A stretch of 64,000 nt of DNA from Nostoc sp. CHAB 5824 (GCF_020829665.1 NZ_JAIVFT010000005.1:1-64000), one strand, 5' to 3'. Counted from the first letter of the stretch, positions 54,918 through 63,452 are shown. Made by a program: numbers and translations. Notes: generated by a model from the letters alone, not told the origin.

Positions 54918-56642
54918 TTACAAATTACTTGGTATCGTCTTAAAGTTTTCTGCCGTCCCCAAAGAATAATCTTCTAACTTAAAATCAGCAAAAGGCTTTT
55001 TTTCTAATCTATCCCGTAGCGCTTCATCGAGAATTACACCTGCTGATTGTTTTTTAACACCAATGATTATAATACTTCTCTGATATTTAGTTAAATCCTG
55101 ATTTGCCTGACAATCATTCCGTTGAAATTGTCCCAAATTTAATATACGATAACCTTTTATGCTTGGTGTATTAATAAATAATTTTTTTACGAAAAATTGT
55201 ATTTGTTTGGAACGTTCTAGAGCCATTCGCTGTTGAACTTCTATATTACCTTTACAAGAAACTGTGCCTACAGAGATAATCTCACTAGGGTCTTGCATTA
55301 TATTCTGTATACGTTCTTGTTCTAAGTTTAAATTTAAAAGGTCTAGACTAATAATTTCATCATCATATTTAATTTGAAAATTGCTACCTAAAAGCCATTT
55401 GTATTCTAGTGATAAAACAGCTATATTAAATTCGGCTACTTTCCCCAGACTATCCCTACCTTCTTGATAAGGAAAATAATCAATCTTACCTTTTTTTTCG
55501 GGAAATTGTCCGTAATTTGACCTTGCAGAAAACTTTGATGTCCGCGTTGCTAAAGCCACTATACTAAGTAATCCTAATATCACTAGCAGCGCTGCGAAAA
55601 ACTTCAGTAGTGGTACTTCTTCTGGCTGTTTATGTGGAGGAAATGAATTTTTAGTAATTGCTGGTGGTAATTGTTCGATGTTACTATTTTTTACTAAATT
55701 AATATTTTCAGGAGTAGTTTCTGTTAGTTGGGTTTCAATTTCTTCTAGGCGTTGTAAAATCTCTTGGGCATTAGCGGGACGCTTTTCTATATCCGGTGCT
55801 GTCAGCCAATCAATTAAATTCAATAGTAAGGGTGAGATATGGATAGCATGATTTTGCCAATGCAATAAATTGTGCTGCATATCATACATATCTAAGGGAT
55901 GGTATCCCGTGAGTAAAAATACAAATGTGCGTCCTAAGGCAAAGAAATCTGATTGCGGTACTGCTTGAGCATTCATTTGTTCTGGAGCGCTGTAGCCAGA
56001 TGACATAAGTGCTGTCATCCCGTCGCTGTTGCTGAGTTGGTCTGGTTTGGTTCTGTCAATTTCAGTGGCGGTGCCAAAATCAATCAGTACCAAATTCCCC
56101 CAACCCTTACCAAGGGGGGATCGAATCATGATATTAGATGGCTTAATATCTCGATGAAGGTACTGTTTAACATGCACTAAATCCAAAATTTCTACCAATT
56201 GTTTTAACCAAGCTACAGCTTGTTCCTGCGAAATAGGGTAATTCTGCTGCTGCTTTAACCACTGTTCTAAGTTATATCCATCGATTTTTTCCATTGCAAT
56301 GCAATGCAACACTAAACCATTTCGAGTTTGATATTGGAAGTAACTATCTTCGTTGGGAATGCCACGATGCTTGAGTTGTCCTAATACGGTTACTTCTTGC
56401 TGAAATAGTTCTACTGCTTTGGCGTCGCCTGATAAGTCCTCCTTGAGTATCTTGAGAATTTTAGGGGTATCTTGTTCGTATGCTTCATAAACTTTACTAA
56501 ACCCTGTTTTGTCACTCAACAGGCTCGTCACCCGATAACGCCCTAGCAATTCCAGATGAGAACCACAACTTTGACAAAAGCGGTTTTGATGATTATTCGG
56601 GTGGTTTGGTTTAGGGCAAACGGGATTGATACAAAAACTCAT
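54918..56642 (-). CDS. Zinc-ribbon Ser/Thr protein kinase with extracytoplasmic sensor (SpkB-like)
   Basis: A 574-residue kinase. Residues 4-26 hold four Cys (C-x4-C and F-C-Q-S-C-G), the four-Cys motif of SpkB-type cyanobacterial kinases. The kinase domain spans about 35-300, with a weak Gly-loop (S-D-K-T-G-F-S-K-V), the ATP lysine in I-L-K-I, catalytic H-R-D-I-K-P-S-N (163-170), D-F-G (188-190) and S-A-P-E. One membrane helix (about 347-366) leads to a C-terminal domain. Its blocks V-G-T-V-S-C, Q-R-M-A-L-E-R-S-K-Q-I and Y-Q-R-S-I-I-I-I resemble an OmpA-like peptidoglycan-binding fold. The ligand is unknown. Confidence 0.88.
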   Translation of the reverse strand: MSFCINPVCPKPNHPNNHQNRFCQSCGSHLELLGRYRVTSLLSDKTGFSKVYEAYEQDTPKILKILKEDLSGDAKAVELFQQEVTVLGQLKHRGIPNEDSYFQYQTRNGLVLHCIAMEKIDGYNLEQWLKQQQNYPISQEQAVAWLKQLVEILDLVHVKQYLHRDIKPSNIMIRSPLGKGWGNLVLIDFGTATEIDRTKPDQLSNSDGMTALMSSGYSAPEQMNAQAVPQSDFFALGRTFVFLLTGYHPLDMYDMQHNLLHWQNHAIHISPLLLNLIDWLTAPDIEKRPANAQEILQRLEEIETQLTETTPENINLVKNSNIEQLPPAITKNSFPPHKQPEEVPLLKFFAALLVILGLLSIVALATRTSKFSARSNYGQFPEKKGKIDYFPYQEGRDSLGKVAEFNIAVLSLEYKWLLGSNFQIKYDDEIISLDLLNLNLEQERIQNIMQDPSEIISVGTVSCKGNIEVQQRMALERSKQIQFFVKKLFINTPSIKGYRILNLGQFQRNDCQANQDLTKYQRSIIIIGVKKQSAGVILDEALRDRLEKKPFADFKLEDYSLGTAENFKTIPSNL

Positions 56643-56664
56643 GACTGGATTATCCGTACTTTAA

Positions 56665-56719
56665 CAGTTATCAGTTATGAGTTCTTAGTGTTCACAGGTT
56701 ACTGATAACTCACAACTGA
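56665..56719. repeat. Palindrome upstream of the Ser/Thr kinase gene
   Basis: AGTTATCAGT (56666-56675) pairs with ACTGATAACT (56701-56710), and further TCAGTTATGAGTT/AACTCACAACTGA pairing overlaps it. It lies about 25-75 bp upstream of the kinase ATG at 56642, so it could influence transcription or translation, or be a dispersed palindrome. Confidence 0.45.
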
Positions 56720-56820
56720 TTTAAGAGGAGTGCAGACGCATAGCTACTTGTCGCTAGACATCGCTCCTATTAATTCTTCTGTTGCCGTATGATAATCCCG
56801 TCCAATAATAATGAGATTTT

Positions 56821-57660
56821 CTATCTCTGTTCTGCCAAGAAAGCTGCTACAGTTTGGTTAAATGCCTCTGGTTGTGTCAAAAACGGCCAATGATTGCCAG
56901 GAACTTGGCAGATGCGTAAGTTTTTAAGATAGGTTTTGTAGGGTTTAATTTGCCAATCTTGGCGGTTCAATCCTTGTTCTGGCTGGACGAAGATGGCAGG
57001 GGTATCAAGGGGGATTGTAAAACCAGGCACTTGCATGACTTCCTCAAAAATCCCGTCGCGAGCAGCTATAGTAAATTTACTACCCCAATTACCATCGAGT
57101 TTTTGTTCTATTCCTGCTTGGAAGACTTCCTGCTGTAAGGAACTCCATCCTTGATATTGCTTTAACTGCCGTGCTTGTTGTTCGGCTTCTTCATAAGTGG
57201 CAAAGGGGCCCATGCTTTTAAGAAAAGGCAAGAAGCGATACAGCATCGGAAAAGTTACCTTGAAAAGGCTGGGCATTTTCCAGATAAAAATTGGATCGAC
57301 CAAAATTATACTCCGCAAACGCTTTGGGTTTTGCCTTGCCCAAATGGCGGTTAATTTGCCTGTCCATGAGTGACTTACAATATGGGCAAAAGTCCATCCG
57401 AGATAGTCCATTAGTGCTTCGAGGTCTGCGATCGCACTTTCAAAACTATAATCTCTCTCAGGCTTACTACTTTGGCCATGTCCGCGCATATCTGGTGCAA
57501 CTATGTGGTAGTCTGCTGCTAGGTAATTTCCTAAACTAGACCACACTAGAGCATGATCCCCTAAGCCATGTAACAGCAGTAAAGGTTCTTGACCTTGGTT
57601 CCACTCTAAGTAAGAAAGTTGAATATCAGGCTTTGATAAAGTTTGACGTACAGGCATCAT
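56821..57660 (-). CDS. Alpha/beta hydrolase
   Basis: A 279-residue alpha/beta-fold hydrolase. The oxyanion strand is L-L-L-H-G-L-G-D, and D-M-R-G-H-G-Q-S-S follows. The nucleophile elbow reads S-H-S-W-T-G rather than the usual G-x-S-x-G, and the catalytic His is in G-N-H-W-P-F near the end. The acid residue is likely in V-Q-P-E-Q. The first Gly of the elbow is Ser and the last is Thr, so catalytic efficiency or role may differ. Substrate is unknown. It stands alone. Confidence 0.85.
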   Translation of the reverse strand: MMPVRQTLSKPDIQLSYLEWNQGQEPLLLLHGLGDHALVWSSLGNYLAADYHIVAPDMRGHGQSSKPERDYSFESAIADLEALMDYLGWTFAHIVSHSWTGKLTAIWARQNPKRLRSIILVDPIFIWKMPSLFKVTFPMLYRFLPFLKSMGPFATYEEAEQQARQLKQYQGWSSLQQEVFQAGIEQKLDGNWGSKFTIAARDGIFEEVMQVPGFTIPLDTPAIFVQPEQGLNRQDWQIKPYKTYLKNLRICQVPGNHWPFLTQPEAFNQTVAAFLAEQR

Positions 57661-57773
57661 TGCACATCCACCAGTGAAGAGAGTTTCGCGTTTATATATT
57701 ACTGCGAAAGAAGATGGACGCGGCCAGATGGGACTTGGCAGCTATAACCAAGCCTTGTAAATTCTTCCTAATC

Positions 57774-58694
57774 TCAACTTTTCTCATAGGTCAAATTACC
57801 TGGCTGCGATCGCGCATTTGGAGTTAGAGTAATTAAATCGTCAATATTGCGTTTCATTGTGTCGCAAATCGTATCTAAAGGTAAGTCGTTAGGGTCATAA
57901 CCAAAGGGGTTTTCTATCTCTAAACCGATGGCTTCAATGCCAAATACTGTAAAACCAACTAAAGCAGCAATTAAACCTGTCCACCAACCCAGAGTCTCTA
58001 CTATTTGAAAGGGTAACAGGAAACAATATAGTAACAATAATTGCTTAAGATGAATAGCATAAGCTAATGGCATAGGTGTTTTTAGAATACGTTCGCAAGC
58101 ACCTAAATTATCTACAAGACTATTCAATAATTCTTGCATAGATGTTAACTGGTAGCTAGTAAGGCAATTACGATGATACTGCTCCTGTAAATAATCTCCT
58201 ATCCAAAAGGCAACCTCTATCGGGGGATTATTCATAATCTTCAGTTTTATATACTTACTAGATGGCATTAAATCTTCTAACTCGCTATTGACTACTTCTC
58301 CCCGCAAATGTAATTTAGTTGTTACAGCGAAAGCTACCAATAAATTTAGTGCTGTAATTTTATTGTTTTTATCTTGTGGAGAAATTTCGTCAATTGATAC
58401 CCAAATTTGCCGTGCCAGATTTCGAATATTATTTACTAGAGAACCCCAGCATTTTCTTCCTTCCCAAAATCTATCATAAGCAGTATTGGTGCGAAATACA
58501 AGTAATAAACCTAAAACAATACTAGGAATAACATTTCCTAAAATAGGTTGGGATACAGGCATCTCAAAATGGTAAAGTATAGAAATCAAAAATCCGAATG
58601 CTCCGCACCATAAAATATGTTTATAAATTGCTTTCATAACCGAACCTTTAAGTTGTAATGTTGTGCGTAGCCATGTGATTTTTTCAGCTGTCAT
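57774..58694 (-). CDS. Bestrophin-family channel protein
   Basis: A 306-residue membrane protein of the bestrophin/UPF0187 family. Key blocks are L-L-V-F-R-T-N-T-A-Y-D-R-F-W-E-G-R-K-C-W-G and the R-N-L-A-R-Q loop, with F-G-I-E-A-I-G-L-E-I-E-N-P-F-G near the end. There are four hydrophobic helices. Bacterial members form pentameric ion channels; in photosynthetic organisms some sit in thylakoids and adjust the proton motive force. An AGGGTGA site precedes the ATG at 58694. Confidence 0.9.
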   Translation of the reverse strand: MTAEKITWLRTTLQLKGSVMKAIYKHILWCGAFGFLISILYHFEMPVSQPILGNVIPSIVLGLLLVFRTNTAYDRFWEGRKCWGSLVNNIRNLARQIWVSIDEISPQDKNNKITALNLLVAFAVTTKLHLRGEVVNSELEDLMPSSKYIKLKIMNNPPIEVAFWIGDYLQEQYHRNCLTSYQLTSMQELLNSLVDNLGACERILKTPMPLAYAIHLKQLLLLYCFLLPFQIVETLGWWTGLIAALVGFTVFGIEAIGLEIENPFGYDPNDLPLDTICDTMKRNIDDLITLTPNARSQPGNLTYEKS

Positions 58695-59072
58695 ACAGTC
58701 ACCCTAAGAGAATATTTAGTGAACCGATAGATAAAATATCGATACTTTAAAAATAATAACTATACAAATAGCACAATTGGCAAAGAGGATACTGTAATGT
58801 GGAGCAGGAGAGGCTGATCCCAAGCTTATTGTCTTCTATTAGATAGAAGTCAAAAGCGATGCCTACGGCTGGCTACCCCCACCCGCTAATTGTAAAGAAA
58901 TGTAAAGATTGCTCGGTAGCTGCATAAATCCCGCAACTCACCCCGATAAATCGATAGAAGAAAAGGTACATAGCTATCGATGATAGTCATACAGCATTAG
59001 TCGGTATGATGTACCCCAGTAAATCAAAAAGTTCTAACCTGTACAAATCCTGCCCTGTAAATTAAACGTTTG
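58695..59072. other. Gap between bestrophin and VOC genes
   Basis: No gene supported. It contains hairpins GTCTTCTA/TAGAAGTC-like near 58830-58853 and ATCGATA/TATCGAT near 58948-58980, plus one GC-rich dispersed-repeat fragment (gcgatgcctacggctggc). A plus-strand terminator follows directly, so a small RNA is possible. Confidence 0.3.
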
Positions 59073-59103
59073 GACATAGCTAAATAAGTTATGTCTTTTT
59101 TTT
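59073..59103 (+). terminator. Plus-strand terminator-like hairpin with no plus-strand gene before it
   Basis: GACATA (59073-59078) and TATGTC (59090-59095) form a short stem followed by eight T. The T-run is on the plus strand only. The genes on both sides are on the minus strand, so it does not serve either of them as a normal terminator. Confidence 0.5.
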
Positions 59104-59488
59104 AGTGGTTAGTCTCGAAACGTTGAATTTCAATCAAATAACCACTGGAATCACGCAAAAAACAGTGGTAAATGTTGTACTTTTCGTTTAGTGTAGGTGG
59201 CTTTTCAAATTTGACACCACGTTTTTTGAGATATTCAAACCACTCATCCACCTGCTGTGTTACCAAGGTAAAAATGATACTTGATTGCTTGTCAGATGGA
59301 GGAGTTGATATCTCGCTTGCTTGGCACAATCCTAAGTATCCAGAGCCACTAACAGCATAAATTCGGCAGGTTCCTTGATTAAGCCACAACTCCAAGCCCA
59401 GGTTTTGTTCATAGAATTCTGTGGACGCATTGAGATCATGAGTATAAAAGAAGGTAACCTGCTGTTCTATTGGAGGATGATCAGACAT
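59102..59488 (-). CDS. VOC-family (glyoxalase/dioxygenase-like) protein
   Basis: About 128 residues from the ATG at 59488. The paired beta-alpha-beta-beta-beta units of the VOC fold are visible: V-T-F-F-Y-T-H-D-L-N-A-S-T-E-F-Y-E-Q-N-L-G-L-E-L near the start, and D-S-S-G-Y-L-I-E-I-Q at the end. The metal-ligand Glu of the last strand (L-I-E-I) is present. The first-strand His/Glu position is not convincing, so it may be a binding rather than catalytic member. ATG codons at 59497 and 59533 are also in frame, and none has a good ribosome site. Confidence 0.82.
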   Translation of the reverse strand: MSDHPPIEQQVTFFYTHDLNASTEFYEQNLGLELWLNQGTCRIYAVSGSGYLGLCQASEISTPPSDKQSSIIFTLVTQQVDEWFEYLKKRGVKFEKPPTLNEKYNIYHCFLRDSSGYLIEIQRFETNH

Positions 59489-59568
59489 AAAATACATTTG
59501 AGTATATACCCCAACGACATCTGGCGATCGCATAGGTAAAAATTGATTGATGTTAGAAACCTGTTACT

Positions 59569-59603
59569 ACTCCAGATGCCTTAAAGCATCTGGAGTTTCT
59601 TTT
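59569..59603 (+). terminator. Plus-strand terminator ACTCCAGATGC/GCATCTGGAGT
   Basis: A perfect 11-bp stem (59569-59579 and 59586-59596) with a 6-base loop, followed by TTCTTTTT. It points along the plus strand, with no plus-strand gene upstream. A related hairpin lies at 59935-59970. Confidence 0.7.
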
Positions 59604-59807
59604 TGGAAAAAGCGATGTCTACGACGGGCTGCGCCTACGCAATTTTCTAAATCATCCGGATATGCCAAAACAGGGCTGAATAGGGATGCATACTGAATTA
59701 TCTATATCTAACACGGGGCATCAGTTATTGATGTACCCCTCTTGCCAAACAACTCTCGCAAAACAGGCTCAGATTAACTGGGGCTGTTTTGTGTACTTCC
59801 AACAGAG
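59604..59807. other. Hairpin-rich non-coding stretch, left part
   Basis: It begins with a GC-rich dispersed repeat (gatgtctacgacgggctgcg). Then come GGGGCATCA/TGATGTACCCC (59715-59739) and AAAACAG (59760-59766)/CTGTTTT (59784-59790). The plus strand could fold into consecutive stem-loops. No frame in it is convincingly coding. Confidence 0.4.
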
Positions 59808-59851
59808 AAGGTATCTGAGGAGAAGCATAGTGGCTTCTCCTCAGATACCTT
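59808..59851. other. Long perfect 19-bp hairpin (possible RNA element)
   Basis: The arms 59808-59826 (starts AAGGTATCTGAGG) and 59833-59851 (ends CAGATACCTT) are perfectly complementary over 19 bp with an ATAGTG loop. It is the strongest hairpin in the window. It is followed by TTATCT but no real U-tract, so it may be a structured RNA, a processing site, or a cruciform-forming palindrome. Confidence 0.65.
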
Positions 59852-59934
59852 TATCTACATTTGAGTGTATACCCTGATGACGTAGGCTTATCTCACGGTG
59901 AAAATTTGATATAGGTAAATGCGTATCTTTCCTG

Positions 59935-59970
59935 ACTCCAGATTTGCCACAAACATTTCTGGAGTTTTTT
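59935..59970 (+). terminator. Plus-strand terminator ACTCCAG/CTGGAGT, second copy
   Basis: A stem at 59935-59941 and 59959-59965, followed by six T (59965-59970). The ACTCCAG/CTGGAGT arms repeat those of the terminator at 59569. The sequence before each also repeats (catttgagt-g/a-tatacc and ataggtaaa), so the module appears duplicated. Confidence 0.7.
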
Positions 59971-60101
59971 CATTATTAGTATTTCAAATTACCCATATAA
60001 TCTAAACTCCACTGAATATTCTACTTTTATTATGAACACGCACACTATAGTTGCGCGGTAAAATGAATATTAGGAATTATTATAAAAATTACTGAGAAAG
60101 T

Positions 60102-60320
60102 ATGGAAATTTCAAATTCTACTCCTCAGAGAGAGAACCTACAGCTACAAGCTTCTGAAACAGTTTTACAAGCTAAGAACATCAACCGTCGTGAGTTTATG
60201 AAATTGCCATTAGAAGAACGGCGATGCATATTGGCAACACAGGCTGATTTAATGTTATTACATTATGAGCAAGATAAAGAATGGCAGGAGTTACAGACAG
60301 GAGATTTGATTGATTATTAG
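60102..60320 (+). CDS. Small antitoxin-like protein, 72 aa
   Basis: A short acidic, helical protein. The block R-R-E-F-M-K-L-P-L-E-E-R-R-C-I-L-A-T-Q-A-D-L-M-L-L-H-Y and the ending E-W-Q-E-L-Q-T-G-D-L-I-D-Y match, from memory, small cyanobacterial proteins that sit before PemK/MazF-type or similar toxin genes. No toxin gene follows: the next gene is on the other strand and is not a PemK-type protein. It is therefore either an orphan antitoxin or a protein with another job. A weak GAGAAAG site precedes the ATG. Confidence 0.6.
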   Translation: MEISNSTPQRENLQLQASETVLQAKNINRREFMKLPLEERRCILATQADLMLLHYEQDKEWQELQTGDLIDY

Positions 60321-60405
60321 ATATCCTACTCCTAAACTGTGTGATATCTGCCTTGCTAATTTTTATCCGACAGGGGAGCAGAAATGAAAAAAGTCTGCCC
60401 TGTTT

Positions 60406-60930
60406 TTAAAATAATTTGAAAAAACTGTTATCACTGTCATCACCATCTTTATTTATCAAAGATTTTAATGTATCCTCTATACTTTTATGTATATAATTTT
60501 TACTTGATTGCACTGAGTTAACAACATTTATTACATTTTTAGAAAAACCATCAACGACAGCAATACCATTATCCCCCCCTAGTATTTCTTTAGCCTTCTC
60601 TACTTGAGGACTAATTGGTTCACCTGTTTTACAATAATGTGCAAAATGCTCACAGTTATTATAAAAAATATTGTAACTTTTCTCTCCTAACCTTCGTTTT
60701 GCTCTCATGAAGACAACTATAGGAGGATCGCATTTATCATGTTTTTTAATATAAATTTTCTTATTTTTAGCAAACTCAGTTATGAAAACCCAGCGGATTA
60801 TTCCATCCTTCCCGTGTTTATAATTATTTTGGTAATGAATAACAGTGTCGTTACCACAATCGATCCCATGATGATAAGGAGATTTACTATTATCATCAAT
60901 ACTACAGTATATGTGATCTCCTTGTGCCAT
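60406..60930 (-). CDS. LRAT-domain (NlpC/P60-like) protein
   Basis: A 174-residue protein of the lecithin:retinol acyltransferase-like group, a circularly permuted papain-fold family. The start G-D-H-I-Y, Y-H-H-G-I (catalytic His20/21), V-I-H-Y, and N-N-C-E-H-F-A (catalytic Cys93) are intact. A polar C-terminal tail of about 65 residues follows the domain. Such proteins are acyltransferases, thiol hydrolases or peptidases; a bacterial role is unknown and could involve phospholipids or stress defence. A GGAGA site lies 7 bases before the ATG. It is AT-rich compared with neighbours. Confidence 0.85.
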   Translation of the reverse strand: MAQGDHIYCSIDDNSKSPYHHGIDCGNDTVIHYQNNYKHGKDGIIRWVFITEFAKNKKIYIKKHDKCDPPIVVFMRAKRRLGEKSYNIFYNNCEHFAHYCKTGEPISPQVEKAKEILGGDNGIAVVDGFSKNVINVVNSVQSSKNYIHKSIEDTLKSLINKDGDDSDNSFFKLF

Positions 60931-61632
60931 TATTTATCTCCAGATATAAATATATCTTTTTGAATCTGTTAGGCACATTTTATTAAAAGTATTATTTATT
61001 TGTCAGTAGCAAAAACCCTAAAAAGCTCTGATAAAGTTAGAGTAAAATATTCAACTTTACAGTTGTAAACACTATAATTTTGTCTAAGTAAATTTTGGGT
61101 TATATCAAAAGAAAAAAAATGAAAACTTATATAAATTGACTCGAAAAATATGAAGTAAATAATAAGTGCGATCGCATCTACCCTTATTGATTCGACTTAA
61201 AGGAAAAATAGTTAAGCGATCGCACCCCTAATCTTAACTAAATAAAAGTGCGATGTCTGACAAGAAGTCGCTGCGCGTCTACGCACTGAATATAAATGTT
61301 TATTTCGTTATATATGTGACAAAGATATCCTTTTTCATCTCAAGAGCAATATACTTAAAAAAATATTGAGCTATTCCCACACCCTTTACACTGGCTTTAG
61401 CCGTAAGATTAGCTCAAAAATTAAAAATTCACTGCGGGCATTACGATATCTCAGCAGAGAACCAAATCTTGTTATAACTATTAACCAAACCAGTGAGAAA
61501 GTTAATTGACATTACTTTTTAGGATTGCGGCAAAATTTGCTGTTTCATCTAAAAAACTTATTTGTTGCACTTTGATTTAGTAAGCTAGAAAAATAGTGAC
61601 TTGCTATAGTGCAGAATCAGTCTAGCGGCAGA
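60931..61632. other. 700-bp gap without a gene
   Basis: AT-rich with three HIP1-type sites (61168-61270) and one dispersed-repeat fragment (aagaagtcgctgcgcgtctac). No frame, terminator or promoter is supported. Confidence 0.3.
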
Positions 61633-62121
61633 TTAAATGATCAGGTAAACGACAACTAAAGCTTTTGCAGCTAATTCTTCGTTGCTAGATTCGAGAGTCA
61701 AACACCAACTATTTTCGGGAGTTGGGGTAATAGCAATGACACGCTGATTCAGTAATATTTCTAAACCTGGGGCAAGGGATTTAGCGATCGCACTCATTCC
61801 TCCAGGTGCAACATATCGCGGACTGGGGTTTTTGGGTTCAGATAAAGGAGCGCCTGTTGTGAGTTCGTAAACTTCCTCTGTCCAGACTTCGAGGATATGG
61901 CGATCGCGCAATATCTCTACAAAACGTCCCAATAATTCCCCCTTTGGCTTCAGATAACAAGTCCCATGATCCGCGCAAGTTCCATGCAAGCGGCGTGTAG
62001 CCAGTCTTCCTCCCAAACCACGCGATTTTTCTACCACTAGCACCGAATATCCAGCTTGACTTAACTGCTGGGCGCAGACTAAACCGGCGATTCCGGCACC
62101 AATCACTGCAATATCAGCCAT
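61633..62121 (-). pseudogene. Truncated FAD/NAD(P)-binding amine-oxidase-like protein
   Basis: The N-terminal 155 residues are a normal renalase-like/amine-oxidase FAD domain: the Rossmann motif V-I-G-A-G-I-A-G-L at 6-14, V-V-E-K-S-R-G-L-G-G-R-L-A-T-R-R, C-A-D-H-G and V-A-P-G-G-M. After A-K-A-L-V-V the frame changes to V-Y-L-I-I and stops. Relatives have about 340-360 residues and continue with the substrate-binding half, which is missing here and not found downstream. The gene is therefore truncated at about 61645 and probably inactive. Confidence 0.78.
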
Positions 62122-62176
62122 GAGTTAATAGTCCCTAGTCATTAGTTATAAGAGAAGGCAGGAGGCAGATAGCGCA

Positions 62177-62309
62177 GCGTAAAGCCTTCTCTTTCAGAGA
62201 CGCTAACGCGTAGCTTGGTTCCACGAAGTGGTACGAGAGGCAACGCCTTCGGCATGGCTTCTCTACGAGAGGCTGCGCCCTAAGCGAAGCTATGCCGTAG
62301 GCTTTACGC
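62177..62309. repeat. Nostoc-type dispersed repeat element with inverted repeat GCGTAAAGCCT
   Basis: GCGTAAAGCCT (62177-62187) and AGGCTTTACGC (62299-62309) form a perfect 11-bp inverted repeat. Between and beyond them (to about 62345) are palindromic GC-rich modules (gagacgctaacgcgtagc, ccacgaagtgg, ggctgcgccctaagc). This is typical repeat DNA of Nostoc; open frames across it are not genes. Confidence 0.65.
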
Positions 62310-62609
62310 TTAGAGCGAGTCCGCGAGCGTCGGGCAGGACGCAGAAGCAAAGAAGTACGATTGATTACTTTAATTCTGGGCCATTACCCAGTTTAAAAAA
62401 AAGATACTGCTACAAGCGGAAAGTACCGCAAGATACAAAGTGTCCACAGCCTAAGTCCCAGCGCAACTGCGTGGGTTACTCCTGCCTCCTACCTTGTGAA
62501 TGGTCATTAGTTATTGGTTATTATCAAAGGACAAAATTACTACTAATGACTGCTGAAAGCTAATAGTAGAATAAGGTACAGAAAGCTGCACGGAAGGGAG
62601 GAAGGGAAA

Positions 62610-63452
62610 TTGGATGAAATGAGGGCGGCGCTAGAGTTAGCGACCGAAGAAGAATTGCAAGATTTAACGGCAATTCTATTTAGTCGTAAGTTCAATCCCC
62701 TAGACTATGTACACACACCCGAACCCATCGAAGTGCAAAGCCAAGACCGCAAAGCTTGGCTAGACGCACTAGAGGGCCGCTTTCGTTTTTTGGCGGCAGA
62801 TGGGATGACGGTATTGCGGGGACGCACAGGCCAGGTAACTTACCGACAAGCGTTAGTTCAAGTATGTAAGTATCTAAAAATTCCCTATTCTAATCAGCTG
62901 GCAACCATTGATTTAGAAGCAGAAGTATTTTTGCATCTGCTAGGACAGGTGTGGAAAAAATTGCCTGAACAGGAAAAGCAAAAATTGACTGTACGGGTGC
63001 AGGGTCAGCTGCTCAAATCAGAACTAAAACAACCGCTACCACTTTTATTGCAACGTGATCCCTTGGGGTTACTTTTCAAAGGCGGTAGTGCGATCGCGGT
63101 TACTTCCATGCTCCAGCCACTTGTACTTAAGCAAATTGCCCGTCAATTTGCCATCCACTTTGCTACATACGAAGTAGCCAAACAAGCTGCGATTAAAGGC
63201 TCACAAGCCGCTACAACCCAATTCCAAAGCTATGTAGCTATGCGAATGGCCCAACGAGGTATGACTGTGAATGCTGCCCGTTATGGGGCAGCCCGCAGTA
63301 TGTTTGCTGTGATTGGGCCGATAATGTGGACTTGGTTTTTTGCTGATTTAGGATGGAGAGCGATCGCCACTAACTACGGTCGGATCATCCCCACTATTTT
63401 CGCCTTAGCTCAAATTCGTCTCACTCGTGAGGAATGTTGGGAGCCAGCTTGA
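62610..63452 (+). CDS. YaaW-like membrane-associated protein
   Basis: A 280-residue protein. The first 160 residues carry a soluble domain similar to E. coli YaaW (D-R-K-A-W-L-D-A-L, T-Y-R-Q-A-L-V-Q-V-C-K-Y-L, E-A-E-V-F-L-H-L-L-G-Q-V-W-K-K-L). An Ala-rich segment and a C-terminal hydrophobic stretch (M-F-A-V-I-G-P-I-M-W-T-W-F-F-A) follow. Function is unknown. The TTG at 62610 has GGGAGG 8 bases upstream and is preferred; an ATG at 62619 is also possible. The last four bases overlap the start of the next gene, so the two should be translationally coupled. Confidence 0.72.
   Translation: MDEMRAALELATEEELQDLTAILFSRKFNPLDYVHTPEPIEVQSQDRKAWLDALEGRFRFLAADGMTVLRGRTGQVTYRQALVQVCKYLKIPYSNQLATIDLEAEVFLHLLGQVWKKLPEQEKQKLTVRVQGQLLKSELKQPLPLLLQRDPLGLLFKGGSAIAVTSMLQPLVLKQIARQFAIHFATYEVAKQAAIKGSQAATTQFQSYVAMRMAQRGMTVNAARYGAARSMFAVIGPIMWTWFFADLGWRAIATNYGRIIPTIFALAQIRLTREECWEPA

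Noticed and set aside
62228-62563. 111-codon plus-strand frame upstream of the YaaW-like gene
   Set aside because: It lies across the dispersed repeat element at 62177-62345; its Arg/Pro/Ser-rich sequence reflects the repeat.
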